Shown: positions 8,529 through 16,748 of the stretch, piece by piece
Numbering within the stretch: the first letter of the stretch is position 1
Layout: each line of letters begins with the position of its first letter
Assembly (NCBI RefSeq): GCF_020991005.1
Contig: NZ_JAJLLW010000001.1
Span: 310,001-374,000 of the forward strand
DNA length: 64,000 nucleotides
From: Halomonas sp. CUBES01
GTDB lineage: Bacteria > Pseudomonadota > Gammaproteobacteria > Pseudomonadales > Halomonadaceae
Direction: 5' to 3'
Made by a program: the position numbers and the translations under genes
Notes under the pieces: model-generated
Told to the model about the DNA's origin: nothing
The model's database searches: none
What the model saw: only the letters and a program-made list of their open reading frames with translations

Positions 8529-10445
8529 TTACGGCAGCCGGGCACGAATCGCGCGTTCGATGCCGTCGGCATCCAGGCCGCAGTCATGCAGCAGCTCGGC
8601 AGGCGTGCCGTGTTCCACAAAGGCGTCCGGCAGCCCGAGGTTGAGCACTTCGACCTGGACGCCTTCGACGTGCAGAAGTTCATTGACGGCGCTGCCCGCC
8701 CCGCCGGCGATGACGTTTTCCTCCAGCGTGACCAGCAGTTCGTGCTCGTCGGCGGCGTGAAGGATGGCGTCACGGTCCAACGGTTTGATGGAGCGCATAT
8801 TGATGTGCGTGGCGTCGAGCCTGTCGGCCACCTCGGCGGCGGCACTGTTCACGCTGCCAAAGGCGAGGAGCGCGATGCTGGCACCTTCGCCGGTCGCTTT
8901 GCGGCGCACCTCGGCCTGGCCAATGGGTAGCGCGTCCAGGTGCTCGGGAATCGCCACGCCAGGCCCGGTGCCGCGCGGATAGCGCACGGCGGCGGGGCCA
9001 GGGTGGTGATAGGCGGCGCTGAGCATGGCCCGGCATTCCGCTTCGTCGGCCGGGGCGAGAATCACCATGCCGGGCACGCAGCGCAGGAATGACAGGTCCA
9101 TGCTGCCGTGGTGGGTGGGGCCGTCTTCGCCCACCAGGCCGGCGCGGTCGATGGCAAAGGTCACGTCGAGGTGCTGTACCGCGACGTCATGAATCAGCTG
9201 GTCGTAGCCGCGCTGCAAAAAGGTGGAGTAAATCGCCACCACCGGCTTCATGCTTTCGCATGCCATGCCCGCCGCGAGCGTTACCGCGTGCTGCTCGGCA
9301 ATCGCCACGTCAAAGTAGCGCTCGGGGTATTCCCTGGAGAAGCGGATCAGGTCGGAGCCTTCGCGCATCGCCGGGGTAATGCCCATCAGCCGGTCATCTG
9401 CGGCAGCCATGTCGCACAGCCAATCGCCGAACACGTTGCAGTACTTTTTCTTCGGCGCGGTTTTGACGATGGGCTTCTTGCCTGCGTCGGTGCCGGCGCT
9501 GGGTTTTTCCAGCTTGGTAATCGCGTGGTAGCCGATCTGGTCGGCTTCGGCGGGGAGGAAGCCCTTACCCTTGACGGTCTTGATGTGCAGAAACTGCGGG
9601 CCGTCCAGGTCGCGCAGGTTCTCGAGCGTTTCGGTAAGCGTCTCGAGGTCGTGACCGTCGATGGGGCCGACGTAGTGAAAGCCCATCTCTTCAAACAGCG
9701 TGGCGGGGCTGACCATGCCTTTCATGTGCTCTTCGGTGCGCCGCGCCAGCTCAAGCGCCCCGGGCAGGTGGGACAGCACCTTCTTGCCCTCTTCGCGCAT
9801 CTTGAGATAGGGCTTGCTGGACAGTACCCGAGCCAGGTAGGTGGCCATGCCGCCGACGTTTTCGGAGATCGACATTTCGTTGTCGTTGAGGATCACCAGC
9901 ATGTTGGCGTCCACATGCCCAGCATGGGCAAGGGCTTCAAAGGCCATGCCCGCGCTGAGCGCACCGTCGCCGATGATCGCGCATACCCGGCGGTTTTCGC
10001 CCTGGGCGCGCGCGGCAAGCGCCATGCCCAGCGCCGCGGAAATCGAGGTGCTGGAATGGCCGACGCCAAAGGTATCGTAGCCGGACTCGGCGCGGCGCGG
10101 GAAGGCGGCAAGCCCGCCGTGCTGGCGAATGCTCAGCATGGCGTCACGGCGGCCGGTCAGGATCTTGTGCGGATAGGCTTGATGGCCCACGTCCCACACC
10201 AGGCGGTCGTCGGGGGTGTGGAACGCATGGTGCAGCGCCACGCTCAGCTCGACCACGCCGAGGCCCGCGCCAAAGTGACCGCCGGAGACCCCGACGCTGT
10301 AAAGCAGGTAGGCACGGAGTTCATCGGCCAGTTGGGCCAACTGCCTGGCGTTCATGGCCCGCAGAGCGGCGGGATGATCAAAGGAGTCGAGCAGCGGCGT
10401 CGCCGGACGCTCGCGGGGAATCTCGTCGAACAGCTTCATGGGCAT
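8529..10445 (-). CDS. dxs: 1-deoxy-D-xylulose-5-phosphate synthase
   Basis: Dxs condenses pyruvate and glyceraldehyde 3-phosphate with thiamine diphosphate, the entry to the MEP isoprenoid pathway. The protein has 638 residues. The ThDP motif starts [18 protein letters not shown] and continues to NDNEMSIS. The catalytic [13 protein letters not shown] and [15 protein letters not shown] segments follow, then a C-terminal transketolase domain. The start [19 protein letters not shown] agrees with pseudomonad Dxs; ATG 10439 is an alternative. It follows ispA by 3 nt in the conserved order xseB-ispA-dxs. Confidence 0.96.
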   Translation of the reverse strand: MPMKLFDEIPRERPATPLLDSFDHPAALRAMNARQLAQLADELRAYLLYSVGVSGGHFGAGLGVVELSVALHHAFHTPDDRLVWDVGHQAYPHKILTGRRDAMLSIRQHGGLAAFPRRAESGYDTFGVGHSSTSISAALGMALAARAQGENRRVCAIIGDGALSAGMAFEALAHAGHVDANMLVILNDNEMSISENVGGMATYLARVLSSKPYLKMREEGKKVLSHLPGALELARRTEEHMKGMVSPATLFEEMGFHYVGPIDGHDLETLTETLENLRDLDGPQFLHIKTVKGKGFLPAEADQIGYHAITKLEKPSAGTDAGKKPIVKTAPKKKYCNVFGDWLCDMAAADDRLMGITPAMREGSDLIRFSREYPERYFDVAIAEQHAVTLAAGMACESMKPVVAIYSTFLQRGYDQLIHDVAVQHLDVTFAIDRAGLVGEDGPTHHGSMDLSFLRCVPGMVILAPADEAECRAMLSAAYHHPGPAAVRYPRGTGPGVAIPEHLDALPIGQAEVRRKATGEGASIALLAFGSVNSAAAEVADRLDATHINMRSIKPLDRDAILHAADEHELLVTLEENVIAGGAGSAVNELLHVEGVQVEVLNLGLPDAFVEHGTPAELLHDCGLDADGIERAIRARLP

Positions 10446-10448
10446 TGT

Positions 10449-11342
10449 CTAGTAGTCGCGCTCGATCATGTAGTGGGCAAGGTCGGCCAACGGCTGCGCG
10501 TTCGTGCCCAGCGGGGCAAGCGCGGCGATGGCCTCGTCAATTAGCGTCTGGGCTTTGTGTTGTGCGCCCTCAAGCCCCAGTAAACCGGGGTAGGTGGGCT
10601 TGGCGCGGGCGGCATCGGCGCCGGATGTTTTACCCAGCGTGGCGGTGTCACCCGTCACGTCGAGCACATCGTCGTGAATCTGGAAGGCTAGCCCAATGGC
10701 GCGCGCGTAGCGAATCAGCGCCTGCAAACGCGGATCGTGTTCGTCAACGGCGATCAGGCCGCCCAGCCGCACCGCGGCGACGATCAGCGCGCCGGTCTTG
10801 TGGGCGTGCATGTGCGCGAGAGCTTCCACATTGGGGTGGCCGCCCACGGCCGCCAGATCCAGCGCCTGGCCGGCGACCATGCCATCGCGGCCGGCGGCAC
10901 TGGCCAGGGTGGTAACCAGGCCGCCCAGCCGGGGGTGCCCGGTGCTTGCCAACACTTCGAAGGCCAGGGCCTGAAGAGCATCACCGGCGAGAATCGCGGT
11001 GGCTTCATCGAACGCCTTGTGGACGGTGGGCTGGCCGCGGCGCAGGTCGTCATCGTCCATGGCGGGCAGATCGTCGTGAATCAGCGAATAGGCGTGAATC
11101 AGTTCGATGGCGGCGGCGGGGGCGTCCAGTTCGTCGTCGCCGGCGCCCAGGGCGCGGCCGGACAGGTAGACCAGCAAGGGGCGCAGACGCTTGCCGCCGA
11201 CCAGCAGGCCGTGGCGCATGGCCGCCTCGAGACGCGGCTCAGTGGCTGGGCGCGCATCGAAGAGCGCGCCCAGGGTGGCGTCAACCCGGGTATTGCTTGT
11301 GTCACGTAACCTGGCCAGCCCAGCGGCGGGGGGCGCTACCAT
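10449..11342 (-). CDS. ispA: Farnesyl diphosphate synthase (short-chain prenyltransferase)
   Basis: IspA makes farnesyl (or geranyl) diphosphate from IPP and DMAPP. The protein has 297 residues with the first aspartate-rich motif [17 protein letters not shown] and the second DDVLD ([13 protein letters not shown]), plus [12 protein letters not shown] near the N terminus. Its start overlaps the xseB stop by 7 nt, and dxs follows, so the isoprenoid genes form one transcription unit. Chain length cannot be settled from sequence alone. Confidence 0.94.
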   Translation of the reverse strand: MVAPPAAGLARLRDTSNTRVDATLGALFDARPATEPRLEAAMRHGLLVGGKRLRPLLVYLSGRALGAGDDELDAPAAAIELIHAYSLIHDDLPAMDDDDLRRGQPTVHKAFDEATAILAGDALQALAFEVLASTGHPRLGGLVTTLASAAGRDGMVAGQALDLAAVGGHPNVEALAHMHAHKTGALIVAAVRLGGLIAVDEHDPRLQALIRYARAIGLAFQIHDDVLDVTGDTATLGKTSGADAARAKPTYPGLLGLEGAQHKAQTLIDEAIAALAPLGTNAQPLADLAHYMIERDY

Positions 11343-11638
11343 GGCGGCGTCTCCTTGTTGCTGTCATCCGCGTCGTCGGGGGTGTCGTCCGTGGACGCGT
11401 CGGGGCCTGCAAAGGGGGTAACGTTCAGCCGGCCGTCGTTATCTTCGCTCAGGGCGCGCACCTTGAGTTCGGCGCTGTCCAGGCGCTGCTGGGCGTCGCG
11501 GGTCAGGCGGACGCCTTGCTCGAAGGCCGTCAGCGCATCTTCCAATGAGAGTTCGCCGGACTCAAGGCGTTCCACGATGGTTTCGAGCTGTTCGACCGTG
11601 GCGGCAAAATCTTGGGGTGCGGGTGTGGTGTCACTCAT
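11336..11638 (-). CDS. xseB: Exodeoxyribonuclease VII small subunit
   Basis: This is the small helical subunit of exonuclease VII, which degrades single-stranded DNA with XseA (encoded elsewhere). It has 100 residues with the family core [20 protein letters not shown], then [14 protein letters not shown]. The C-terminal acidic Asp-rich tail (about 75-97) is longer than in E. coli and fits a halophile-biased composition. It is first in the xseB-ispA-dxs unit. Confidence 0.93.
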   Translation of the reverse strand: MSDTTPAPQDFAATVEQLETIVERLESGELSLEDALTAFEQGVRLTRDAQQRLDSAELKVRALSEDNDGRLNVTPFAGPDASTDDTPDDADDSNKETPPW

Positions 11639-11878
11639 TGGGGAATGCCTGTCGTCAAAGCGTGTCGTCTAGGAGCAGGCCACAGTATACACCGAGGGCG
11701 GGGGGTGGCGTCTGCCCTCCTGGCGTTGGCAAGCCGCCGACTTGTGTCGCGTTCATCTTGACAACGCAGACTTTTCATCATGCGGGCGCGGCGATAGCGC
11801 GGGCGAATGTGCTACCATAGCGGCCTTTCTTGAACCGTTACACGGCGCCAGCCGCCGACCATAGAGGTTGATTCAGCC

Positions 11879-13123
11879 ATGGCCAAAACGTCCCTGGACA
11901 AGAGCAAGATCAAGATCCTGCTACTCGAGGGCGTCCACCAGAGCGCGGTGGACAATTTTCAGAACGCAGGGTACGAGAACATCGAGCACCTGCCGACATC
12001 GCTCGAGGAAGAAGCGCTGATCGAGAAGATCCGCGACGCGCACTTCATCGGCATTCGTTCCCGCACTCAGCTGACCGAGCGCGTGTTCGAGGCGGCGGAA
12101 AAGCTGGTGGGCGTTGGCTGTTTCTGTATCGGCACTAATCAGGTCGACCTCAATGCGGCCCTCAAGCGCGGCATTGCGGTATTCAATGCGCCTTACTCGA
12201 ATACCCGCTCGGTGGCGGAGCTGGTGCTGGCCGAAGCCATCATGCTGCTGCGCGGTATTCCCGAGAAAAATGCCCGCGCCCATCAGGGCGGCTGGCTGAA
12301 ATCAGCCAAGAATTCCCACGAGGCACGGGGCAAGACCCTGGGGATCGTCGGTTACGGCAGCATCGGCGCGCAGCTGTCGGTACTCGCCGAGTCGCTGGGC
12401 TTCAACGTCATTTACTACGATGTGATCACCAAGCTGGGCATGGGCAACGCCAACCAGGTGGCCAGCCTCGAAGAGCTGCTGGGTCGCTCTGACGTCGTCA
12501 GCCTCCACGTCCCCGACCTGGCGTCCACCCGCTGGATGGTCGGTGAAAAGGAAATCGCCGCCATGAAGCCGGGGGCGATCTTGATCAACGCCTCGCGGGG
12601 CAGCGTGGTGGAAATCGAGCCGCTGGCCAAGGCGATCAAGGCGGGCAAGCTCAATGGCGCGGCGATCGACGTCTTCCCCGTCGAGCCCAAGGGCAACGAG
12701 GAAACGTTCGAAAGCCCGCTGCGCGGCCTGGAAAACGTCATCCTGACGCCGCATATCGGGGGGTCGACCCTGGAGGCCCAGGAAAATATCGGCATCGAAG
12801 TGTCCGAAAAGCTGATCACCTATTCGGACAACGGCACCACGGTGACCTCGGTCAACTTCCCCGAAGTCGCGCTGCCGTCGCACCCGGACAAGCATCGCTT
12901 GCTGCACATTCACGACAACGTGCCCGGCGTGCTGTCGCAGATCAACCGCGTGCTGTCCGAGAACGAGATCAACATCTCGGGCCAGTACCTGCAGACCAAC
13001 GATAAAGTCGGCTATGTGGTGATCGACGTGGATAAGGCCTATGGACCCCAGGCGCTTGAGGCGTTGAAGCAGGTAGACCACACGCTGAAGATTCGCGTGC
13101 TGTATTCGGCGCAGAATAGTTAA
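11879..13123 (+). CDS. serA: D-3-phosphoglycerate dehydrogenase
   Basis: SerA oxidises 3-phosphoglycerate, the first step of serine synthesis. The protein has 414 residues. The NAD-binding fold carries GIVGYGSIGAQ. Substrate and catalytic residues lie in the family positions (NASRGSVVEIE; HIGGSTLEAQ). A C-terminal ACT domain (about 340-410, HDNVPGVLSQINRVLSEN) indicates serine feedback control as in E. coli. It is divergent from xseB across a 240-nt region, in which I see a TTGACA at 11758-11763 but no convincing -10 partner. A structured repeat follows the stop. Confidence 0.95.
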   Translation: MAKTSLDKSKIKILLLEGVHQSAVDNFQNAGYENIEHLPTSLEEEALIEKIRDAHFIGIRSRTQLTERVFEAAEKLVGVGCFCIGTNQVDLNAALKRGIAVFNAPYSNTRSVAELVLAEAIMLLRGIPEKNARAHQGGWLKSAKNSHEARGKTLGIVGYGSIGAQLSVLAESLGFNVIYYDVITKLGMGNANQVASLEELLGRSDVVSLHVPDLASTRWMVGEKEIAAMKPGAILINASRGSVVEIEPLAKAIKAGKLNGAAIDVFPVEPKGNEETFESPLRGLENVILTPHIGGSTLEAQENIGIEVSEKLITYSDNGTTVTSVNFPEVALPSHPDKHRLLHIHDNVPGVLSQINRVLSENEINISGQYLQTNDKVGYVVIDVDKAYGPQALEALKQVDHTLKIRVLYSAQNS

Positions 13124-13140
13124 TCGGCTGGTAATAAATA

Positions 13141-13239
13141 AGATCCGAACAACCCTTCGCGGGGGCGCTGTGAACCCATCCATGGGCACTACATTCGCCA
13201 TTCATGGCGAATAACCCCCGCTACGGGTTGTTCTGATCT
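13141..13239. repeat. Nested-hairpin extragenic repeat, copy 1 (serA-pirin)
   Basis: Two 25-nt outer arms (13141-13165 and 13215-13239) pair with a few mismatches. They enclose two small palindromes: CCCATCCATGGG (13175-13186) and TTCGCCA-TTCA-TGGCGAA (13194-13211). The core beginning CGCTGTGAA matches the reverse complement of the element at 44918-45008. The element exactly fills the gap to the stop of the convergent pirin gene, so it could act as a two-way transcription barrier. Confidence 0.75.
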
Positions 13240-13929
13240 TCAGGCCAAATCAAACAGCAGTACTTCCCCCGTCGCCTTGCCGGTGAGATTGATTGCCTCG
13301 TCCGGTGAGAACGCCGCCGCATCGCCGGCGCCCAGCGTCTCGCCATTAACCTCCATTTCGCCGTTCACCACGTGCAGCCAGGCATGACGGGTGGGCGGGG
13401 TGACGGCGTGGTCGCCCGGACCGAACAGTCCCGCGTAAAGGTTGACGTCCTGATTGACGCTGACCGAGTCGTCCCGGCCGTCCTGCGAGGCCACCAGGCG
13501 CCATTGGCCCTGGCGCTCGGCGGGTGGAAAATGCTTTTGCTCGTAGCCGGGGGCGATACCGCGCGTTGCAGGCTCGATCCAGATCTGAAGGAAGTGCAGG
13601 CCGTTTTCCTTGGAATGGTTGAACTCGCTGTGCAGCACCCCGGTGCCCGCCGACATGCGCTGCACATCGCCCGGGCGCATGACCTCACCGTTGCCCATGT
13701 TGTCCTGGTGGGCCATTTCGCCTTCCAGCACGTAGGAAATGATCTCCATATCCCGGTGGGGGTGAGCGCCAAAGCCATGGCCCGCCGTGACGCGGTCTTC
13801 GTTGATCACGCGCAGCGCGCGAAACCCCATGTGGTTGGGATCCATGTAGTTGGCAAAAGAAAACGTATGGTAGGAACGCAGCCAGCCGTGGTCGGCGTAG
13901 CCCCGCTCGTTGGCACGGCGAAGTTTCAT
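13240..13929 (-). CDS. Pirin-family bicupin protein
   Basis: The protein has 229 residues and a double cupin fold. The N-terminal metal site is visible as HPHRDME and LHSEFN (His, His, His, Glu). Relatives include YhhW, which has quercetinase activity, and redox-sensitive transcription cofactors; the role here is not determined. The ATG has AGGAG 7 nt upstream. It converges on serA and is divergent from trhO. Confidence 0.88.
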   Translation of the reverse strand: MKLRRANERGYADHGWLRSYHTFSFANYMDPNHMGFRALRVINEDRVTAGHGFGAHPHRDMEIISYVLEGEMAHQDNMGNGEVMRPGDVQRMSAGTGVLHSEFNHSKENGLHFLQIWIEPATRGIAPGYEQKHFPPAERQGQWRLVASQDGRDDSVSVNQDVNLYAGLFGPGDHAVTPPTRHAWLHVVNGEMEVNGETLGAGDAAAFSPDEAINLTGKATGEVLLFDLA

Positions 13930-14090
13930 CGAGTGCTCCTTGCGCGTTAAGCGTGTCAGTCAAAGATGGCATCCAATATACGCCGCCTGCGTCGCCCGTG
14001 GGGTGAAGGTTTCTCAATGATCGCGTCGAATAAATCGACGTATCCGCGCCGTGATTCCATGACCTGGGTCAAGCAGCCGGCACCGTGCGG

Positions 14091-14114
14091 GCCGCGCGCT
14101 GGGCGCGGCTTTTT
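14091..14114 (+). terminator. Rho-independent terminator upstream of trhO
   Basis: GCCGCGC-GCTGG-GCGCGGC is followed by TTTTT. It lies between divergent genes, 65 nt before trhO, so no annotated plus-strand gene precedes it. It could end a small RNA or a prematurely stopped trhO leader. Confidence 0.6.
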
Positions 14115-14178
14115 GCTATCATATGGCCGCTTATTCACCTGGTCCGCCTTTTACGGGGGCGACTACCTGGAGTCTGTC

Positions 14179-15132
14179 ATGTCAGTACCTACCTCATCGC
14201 CGCGCATTGTGGTCGCGGCGCTCTACAAATTTGTCACCCTGAACGACTTTGAAGCCCTGCGCGAGCCGCTGCGCCAGACCATGCTGGATAATGGCGTGAA
14301 AGGCACCCTGCTGCTGGCCAAAGAGGGCATCAACGGCACGGTAGCGGGCACCCGCGAGGGCATTGATGCCCTGCTCGCCTGGCTGACCGCCGACCCCCGC
14401 CTCGCCGATATCGACCATAAAGAGTCGTTCTGCGACGAGCCGCCGTTTTACCGCACCAAGGTGAAGCTGAAAAAAGAGATCGTTACTCTGGGCGTACCCG
14501 ATATCGACCCCAACGACACCGTGGGCACCTACGTCGAGCCCGAACAATGGAACGACATTATTGCCGACCCGGAAGTGCTGGTGATCGATACGCGCAACGA
14601 CTACGAAGTGGAGATCGGCAGTTTCGAAGGCGCGGTTGACCCTAAAACCACTACCTTCCGCGAATTTCCTGAGTACGTACGCGAGCACTACGACCCGCAA
14701 AAGCACAAGAAAGTGGCGATGTTCTGCACCGGCGGCATCCGCTGTGAAAAAGCCTCCAGCTTCATGCTCAAGGAAGGCTTTGACGAGGTCTATCACCTCA
14801 AGGGCGGCGTGCTGAACTACCTGGAGAAAGTCCCCGAGGAGCAGTCGCTGTGGCGCGGCGAGTGCTTCGTGTTCGATAACCGGGTCACGGTGCGCCACGA
14901 TCTGAGCGAAGGCGAATTCGAGCAGTGCCACGCCTGCCGGCGGCCAATTTCCGCCGAGGACATGCGGTCCGCCGCCTATGAGCCGGGTATCAGCTGCCCC
15001 CACTGCATCGACTCGCTGCCCGAGAAAACCCGCGCCGCCGCGCGCGAGCGCCAGCGCCAGATCGACCTGGCCAAGGCCCGCGGCGAGCCCCATCCGCTGG
15101 GCCGTGACATGCGTAAAGCGTCGTCGAGTTAA
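14179..15132 (+). CDS. trhO: tRNA uridine(34) hydroxylase (YceA/TrhO)
   Basis: TrhO introduces oxygen at U34 of certain tRNAs on the way to 5-methoxy- or carboxymethoxy-uridine. The protein has 317 residues from the ATG at 14179, which has CTGGAG upstream. An open frame back to 13966 runs through a terminator hairpin and is not credible. It has an N-terminal acylphosphatase-like domain and a rhodanese domain with the active cysteine in [16 protein letters not shown]-terminal Cys-rich zinc-like segment ([12 protein letters not shown]) follows. Length and order match the family. Confidence 0.93.
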   Translation: MSVPTSSPRIVVAALYKFVTLNDFEALREPLRQTMLDNGVKGTLLLAKEGINGTVAGTREGIDALLAWLTADPRLADIDHKESFCDEPPFYRTKVKLKKEIVTLGVPDIDPNDTVGTYVEPEQWNDIIADPEVLVIDTRNDYEVEIGSFEGAVDPKTTTFREFPEYVREHYDPQKHKKVAMFCTGGIRCEKASSFMLKEGFDEVYHLKGGVLNYLEKVPEEQSLWRGECFVFDNRVTVRHDLSEGEFEQCHACRRPISAEDMRSAAYEPGISCPHCIDSLPEKTRAAARERQRQIDLAKARGEPHPLGRDMRKASSS

Positions 15133-15261
15133 GCGCCTGGCGGCAACTCTTGGGTGATGGAATTCGTTTCCGTAAACGCGACAGGTGGGGCTCAAGCACG
15201 TTATCCTGCGTTTTTTGCGCCTTCATAAGCGTCTTTGGGAGCGTGTTAAGGAGAATGTGCG

Positions 15262-16089
15262 GTGAGTGACGTAAAGCGCAGAACCGTGGGTCGCCCGGCC
15301 AGCACCGCGAAAGCGGGCGGCGGACACAGCCAGTCGTTGGTGCGGGGACTGAACCTGCTGGAATACCTGGCGAGCAGCCCCGAGGGCCTGGCGCTATCGT
15401 CGCTGGCGGAGATGGCCGACCTCGCGCCGTCCACCACTCACCGCCTGCTGCAGGCCCTGCAGAGCCAGGGCTTTGTCAGCCAGGAAAACGAGCAGGGGCT
15501 GTGGCGCATCGACGTCAAGACCTTCCGCATCGGCAATAGCTTCCTCGAAGCCCGCGATGTGGTCGCCACCAGCCGCCCGTTCCTGCGTCGCCTGACCGCC
15601 GAGACCGGCGAAACCGCCAATCTGGGTATCCGCGACGCCGATACGGCGGTATTTCTGGCCCAGCACGAGTCACCGCAGATGATGCGCATGATCACCCGAC
15701 TGGGCTCGCGGGCGCCGCTGCACGCCTCGGGCGTGGGCAAGGCCCTGCTCGCCTGGATGCCCGAGGACGATCGTGCCCAGCTGCTCGCCCGGGGTGAACT
15801 GGCCCGGGTGACCGACAATACCCTCTATCAGCCCGATACCCTGCTTGGCGAGATGCGGCATATTCGCGACCAGGGGTTTGCCTGCGACCGCGAAGAACAC
15901 GCCATTGGTCTGCATTGCGTGGCAGCCTGCGTCCACGATGAGCATGGTCTGCCGCTGGCCGCCATTTCGGTCTCCGGCCCGGTGGCGCGGATTCCTGAAT
16001 CGCGCCTGCTTGAACTGGGGGCGCTGGTCCGCCAGGTGGCGGACGAGATTACCCTGCAGTTGGGTGGGCAGCTCAACGCACCCGCATGA
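15262..16089 (+). CDS. IclR-family transcriptional regulator
   Basis: This is a DNA-binding regulator of 275 residues. An N-terminal winged helix (about 25-90, LVRGLNLLEYLASSPEGLAL) is followed by the IclR effector domain (about 100-270) with the family segment GSRAPLHASGVGKALLAW and the His/Cys-containing EEHAIGLHCVAACV. The GTG start has AAGGAG upstream. The effector is unknown; no catabolic gene is adjacent. Its stop overlaps the next gene as ATGA, an unusual pairing with a membrane protein. Confidence 0.9.
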   Translation: MSDVKRRTVGRPASTAKAGGGHSQSLVRGLNLLEYLASSPEGLALSSLAEMADLAPSTTHRLLQALQSQGFVSQENEQGLWRIDVKTFRIGNSFLEARDVVATSRPFLRRLTAETGETANLGIRDADTAVFLAQHESPQMMRMITRLGSRAPLHASGVGKALLAWMPEDDRAQLLARGELARVTDNTLYQPDTLLGEMRHIRDQGFACDREEHAIGLHCVAACVHDEHGLPLAAISVSGPVARIPESRLLELGALVRQVADEITLQLGGQLNAPA

Positions 16090-16514
16090 TCAGCCTTTTC
16101 TGGGTTGCGCTGCTCAGCGCCACGCTGCTGCCCGGCAGTTCGGAAGTATGGCTGGCGCGGCAATGGTGTCTGGATCAGCCGGCCCTGACGCTATGGGCGG
16201 TGGCGACGGCGGGCAACACCCTGGGGAGTCTGGTCAATGTGGCGCTGGGCCGCTATGCACGGCGCTTCCAGGATCGTCGCTGGTTTCCCGCTTCGGCCGC
16301 GCAGCTGGCCCGTGCCGAGCGCTGGTACCAACGCGTGGGTGAAGCCAGTCTGCTGCTTTCCTGGCTGCCGATCATCGGTGATCCTCTGACCGTCATGGCC
16401 GGCGTGCTGCGCCTTGCCTGGTGGCGTGCGCTGGCCTGGATCGTCGTTGCCAAAGGCGCGCGCTACGCGCTGATCCTCGTTTTGGCATCGTCATGGCTGG
16501 GGCCCTATTGTTAG
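16086..16514 (+). CDS. YqaA-like small membrane protein (DedA/SNARE-associated superfamily)
   Basis: This is a 142-residue inner-membrane protein resembling E. coli YqaA, a short relative of the DedA/VTT fold. Visible features are the N-terminal hydrophobic helix with LLPGSSEVWL, the Gly-rich WAVATAGNTLGSLVNVALGR, and SWLPIIGDPLTVMAGVLR. Relatives are implicated in lipid or polyamine handling, but no function is established. It is translationally coupled to the upstream IclR gene. Confidence 0.8.
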   Translation: MISLFWVALLSATLLPGSSEVWLARQWCLDQPALTLWAVATAGNTLGSLVNVALGRYARRFQDRRWFPASAAQLARAERWYQRVGEASLLLSWLPIIGDPLTVMAGVLRLAWWRALAWIVVAKGARYALILVLASSWLGPYC

Positions 16515-16748
16515 TCATCTCGGTACAGCCTTGTGCCCTGTGGGCTAAGCCAATCACGTTGTGCTAAGCAACGGCCTGTATAAACTTGTTAGTTTACAAC
16601 GCGGCCCTGTCCTCTTTTCCCCGCTCATCATGTTAGGCTGAACACCTTGTACAATGCTTACATGATCAGGCGTGTTGATTGTCGGGTGCATAAATAAGTG
16701 CAGTCGTTAGATTGACCAGACGACTCACCATCAAAGGGAGATTTCGGT

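Noticed and set aside
9108..10544. Long open frame on the plus strand opposite dxs (478 codons)
   Set aside because: It is antisense to a complete dxs, has no family similarity that I can see, and its length is a by-product of GC-rich third positions.
11639..11878. Promoter of serA in the xseB-serA gap
   Set aside because: TTGACA at 11758 has no acceptable -10 at 16-18 nt, so I leave the region without a call; nothing else is visible there.
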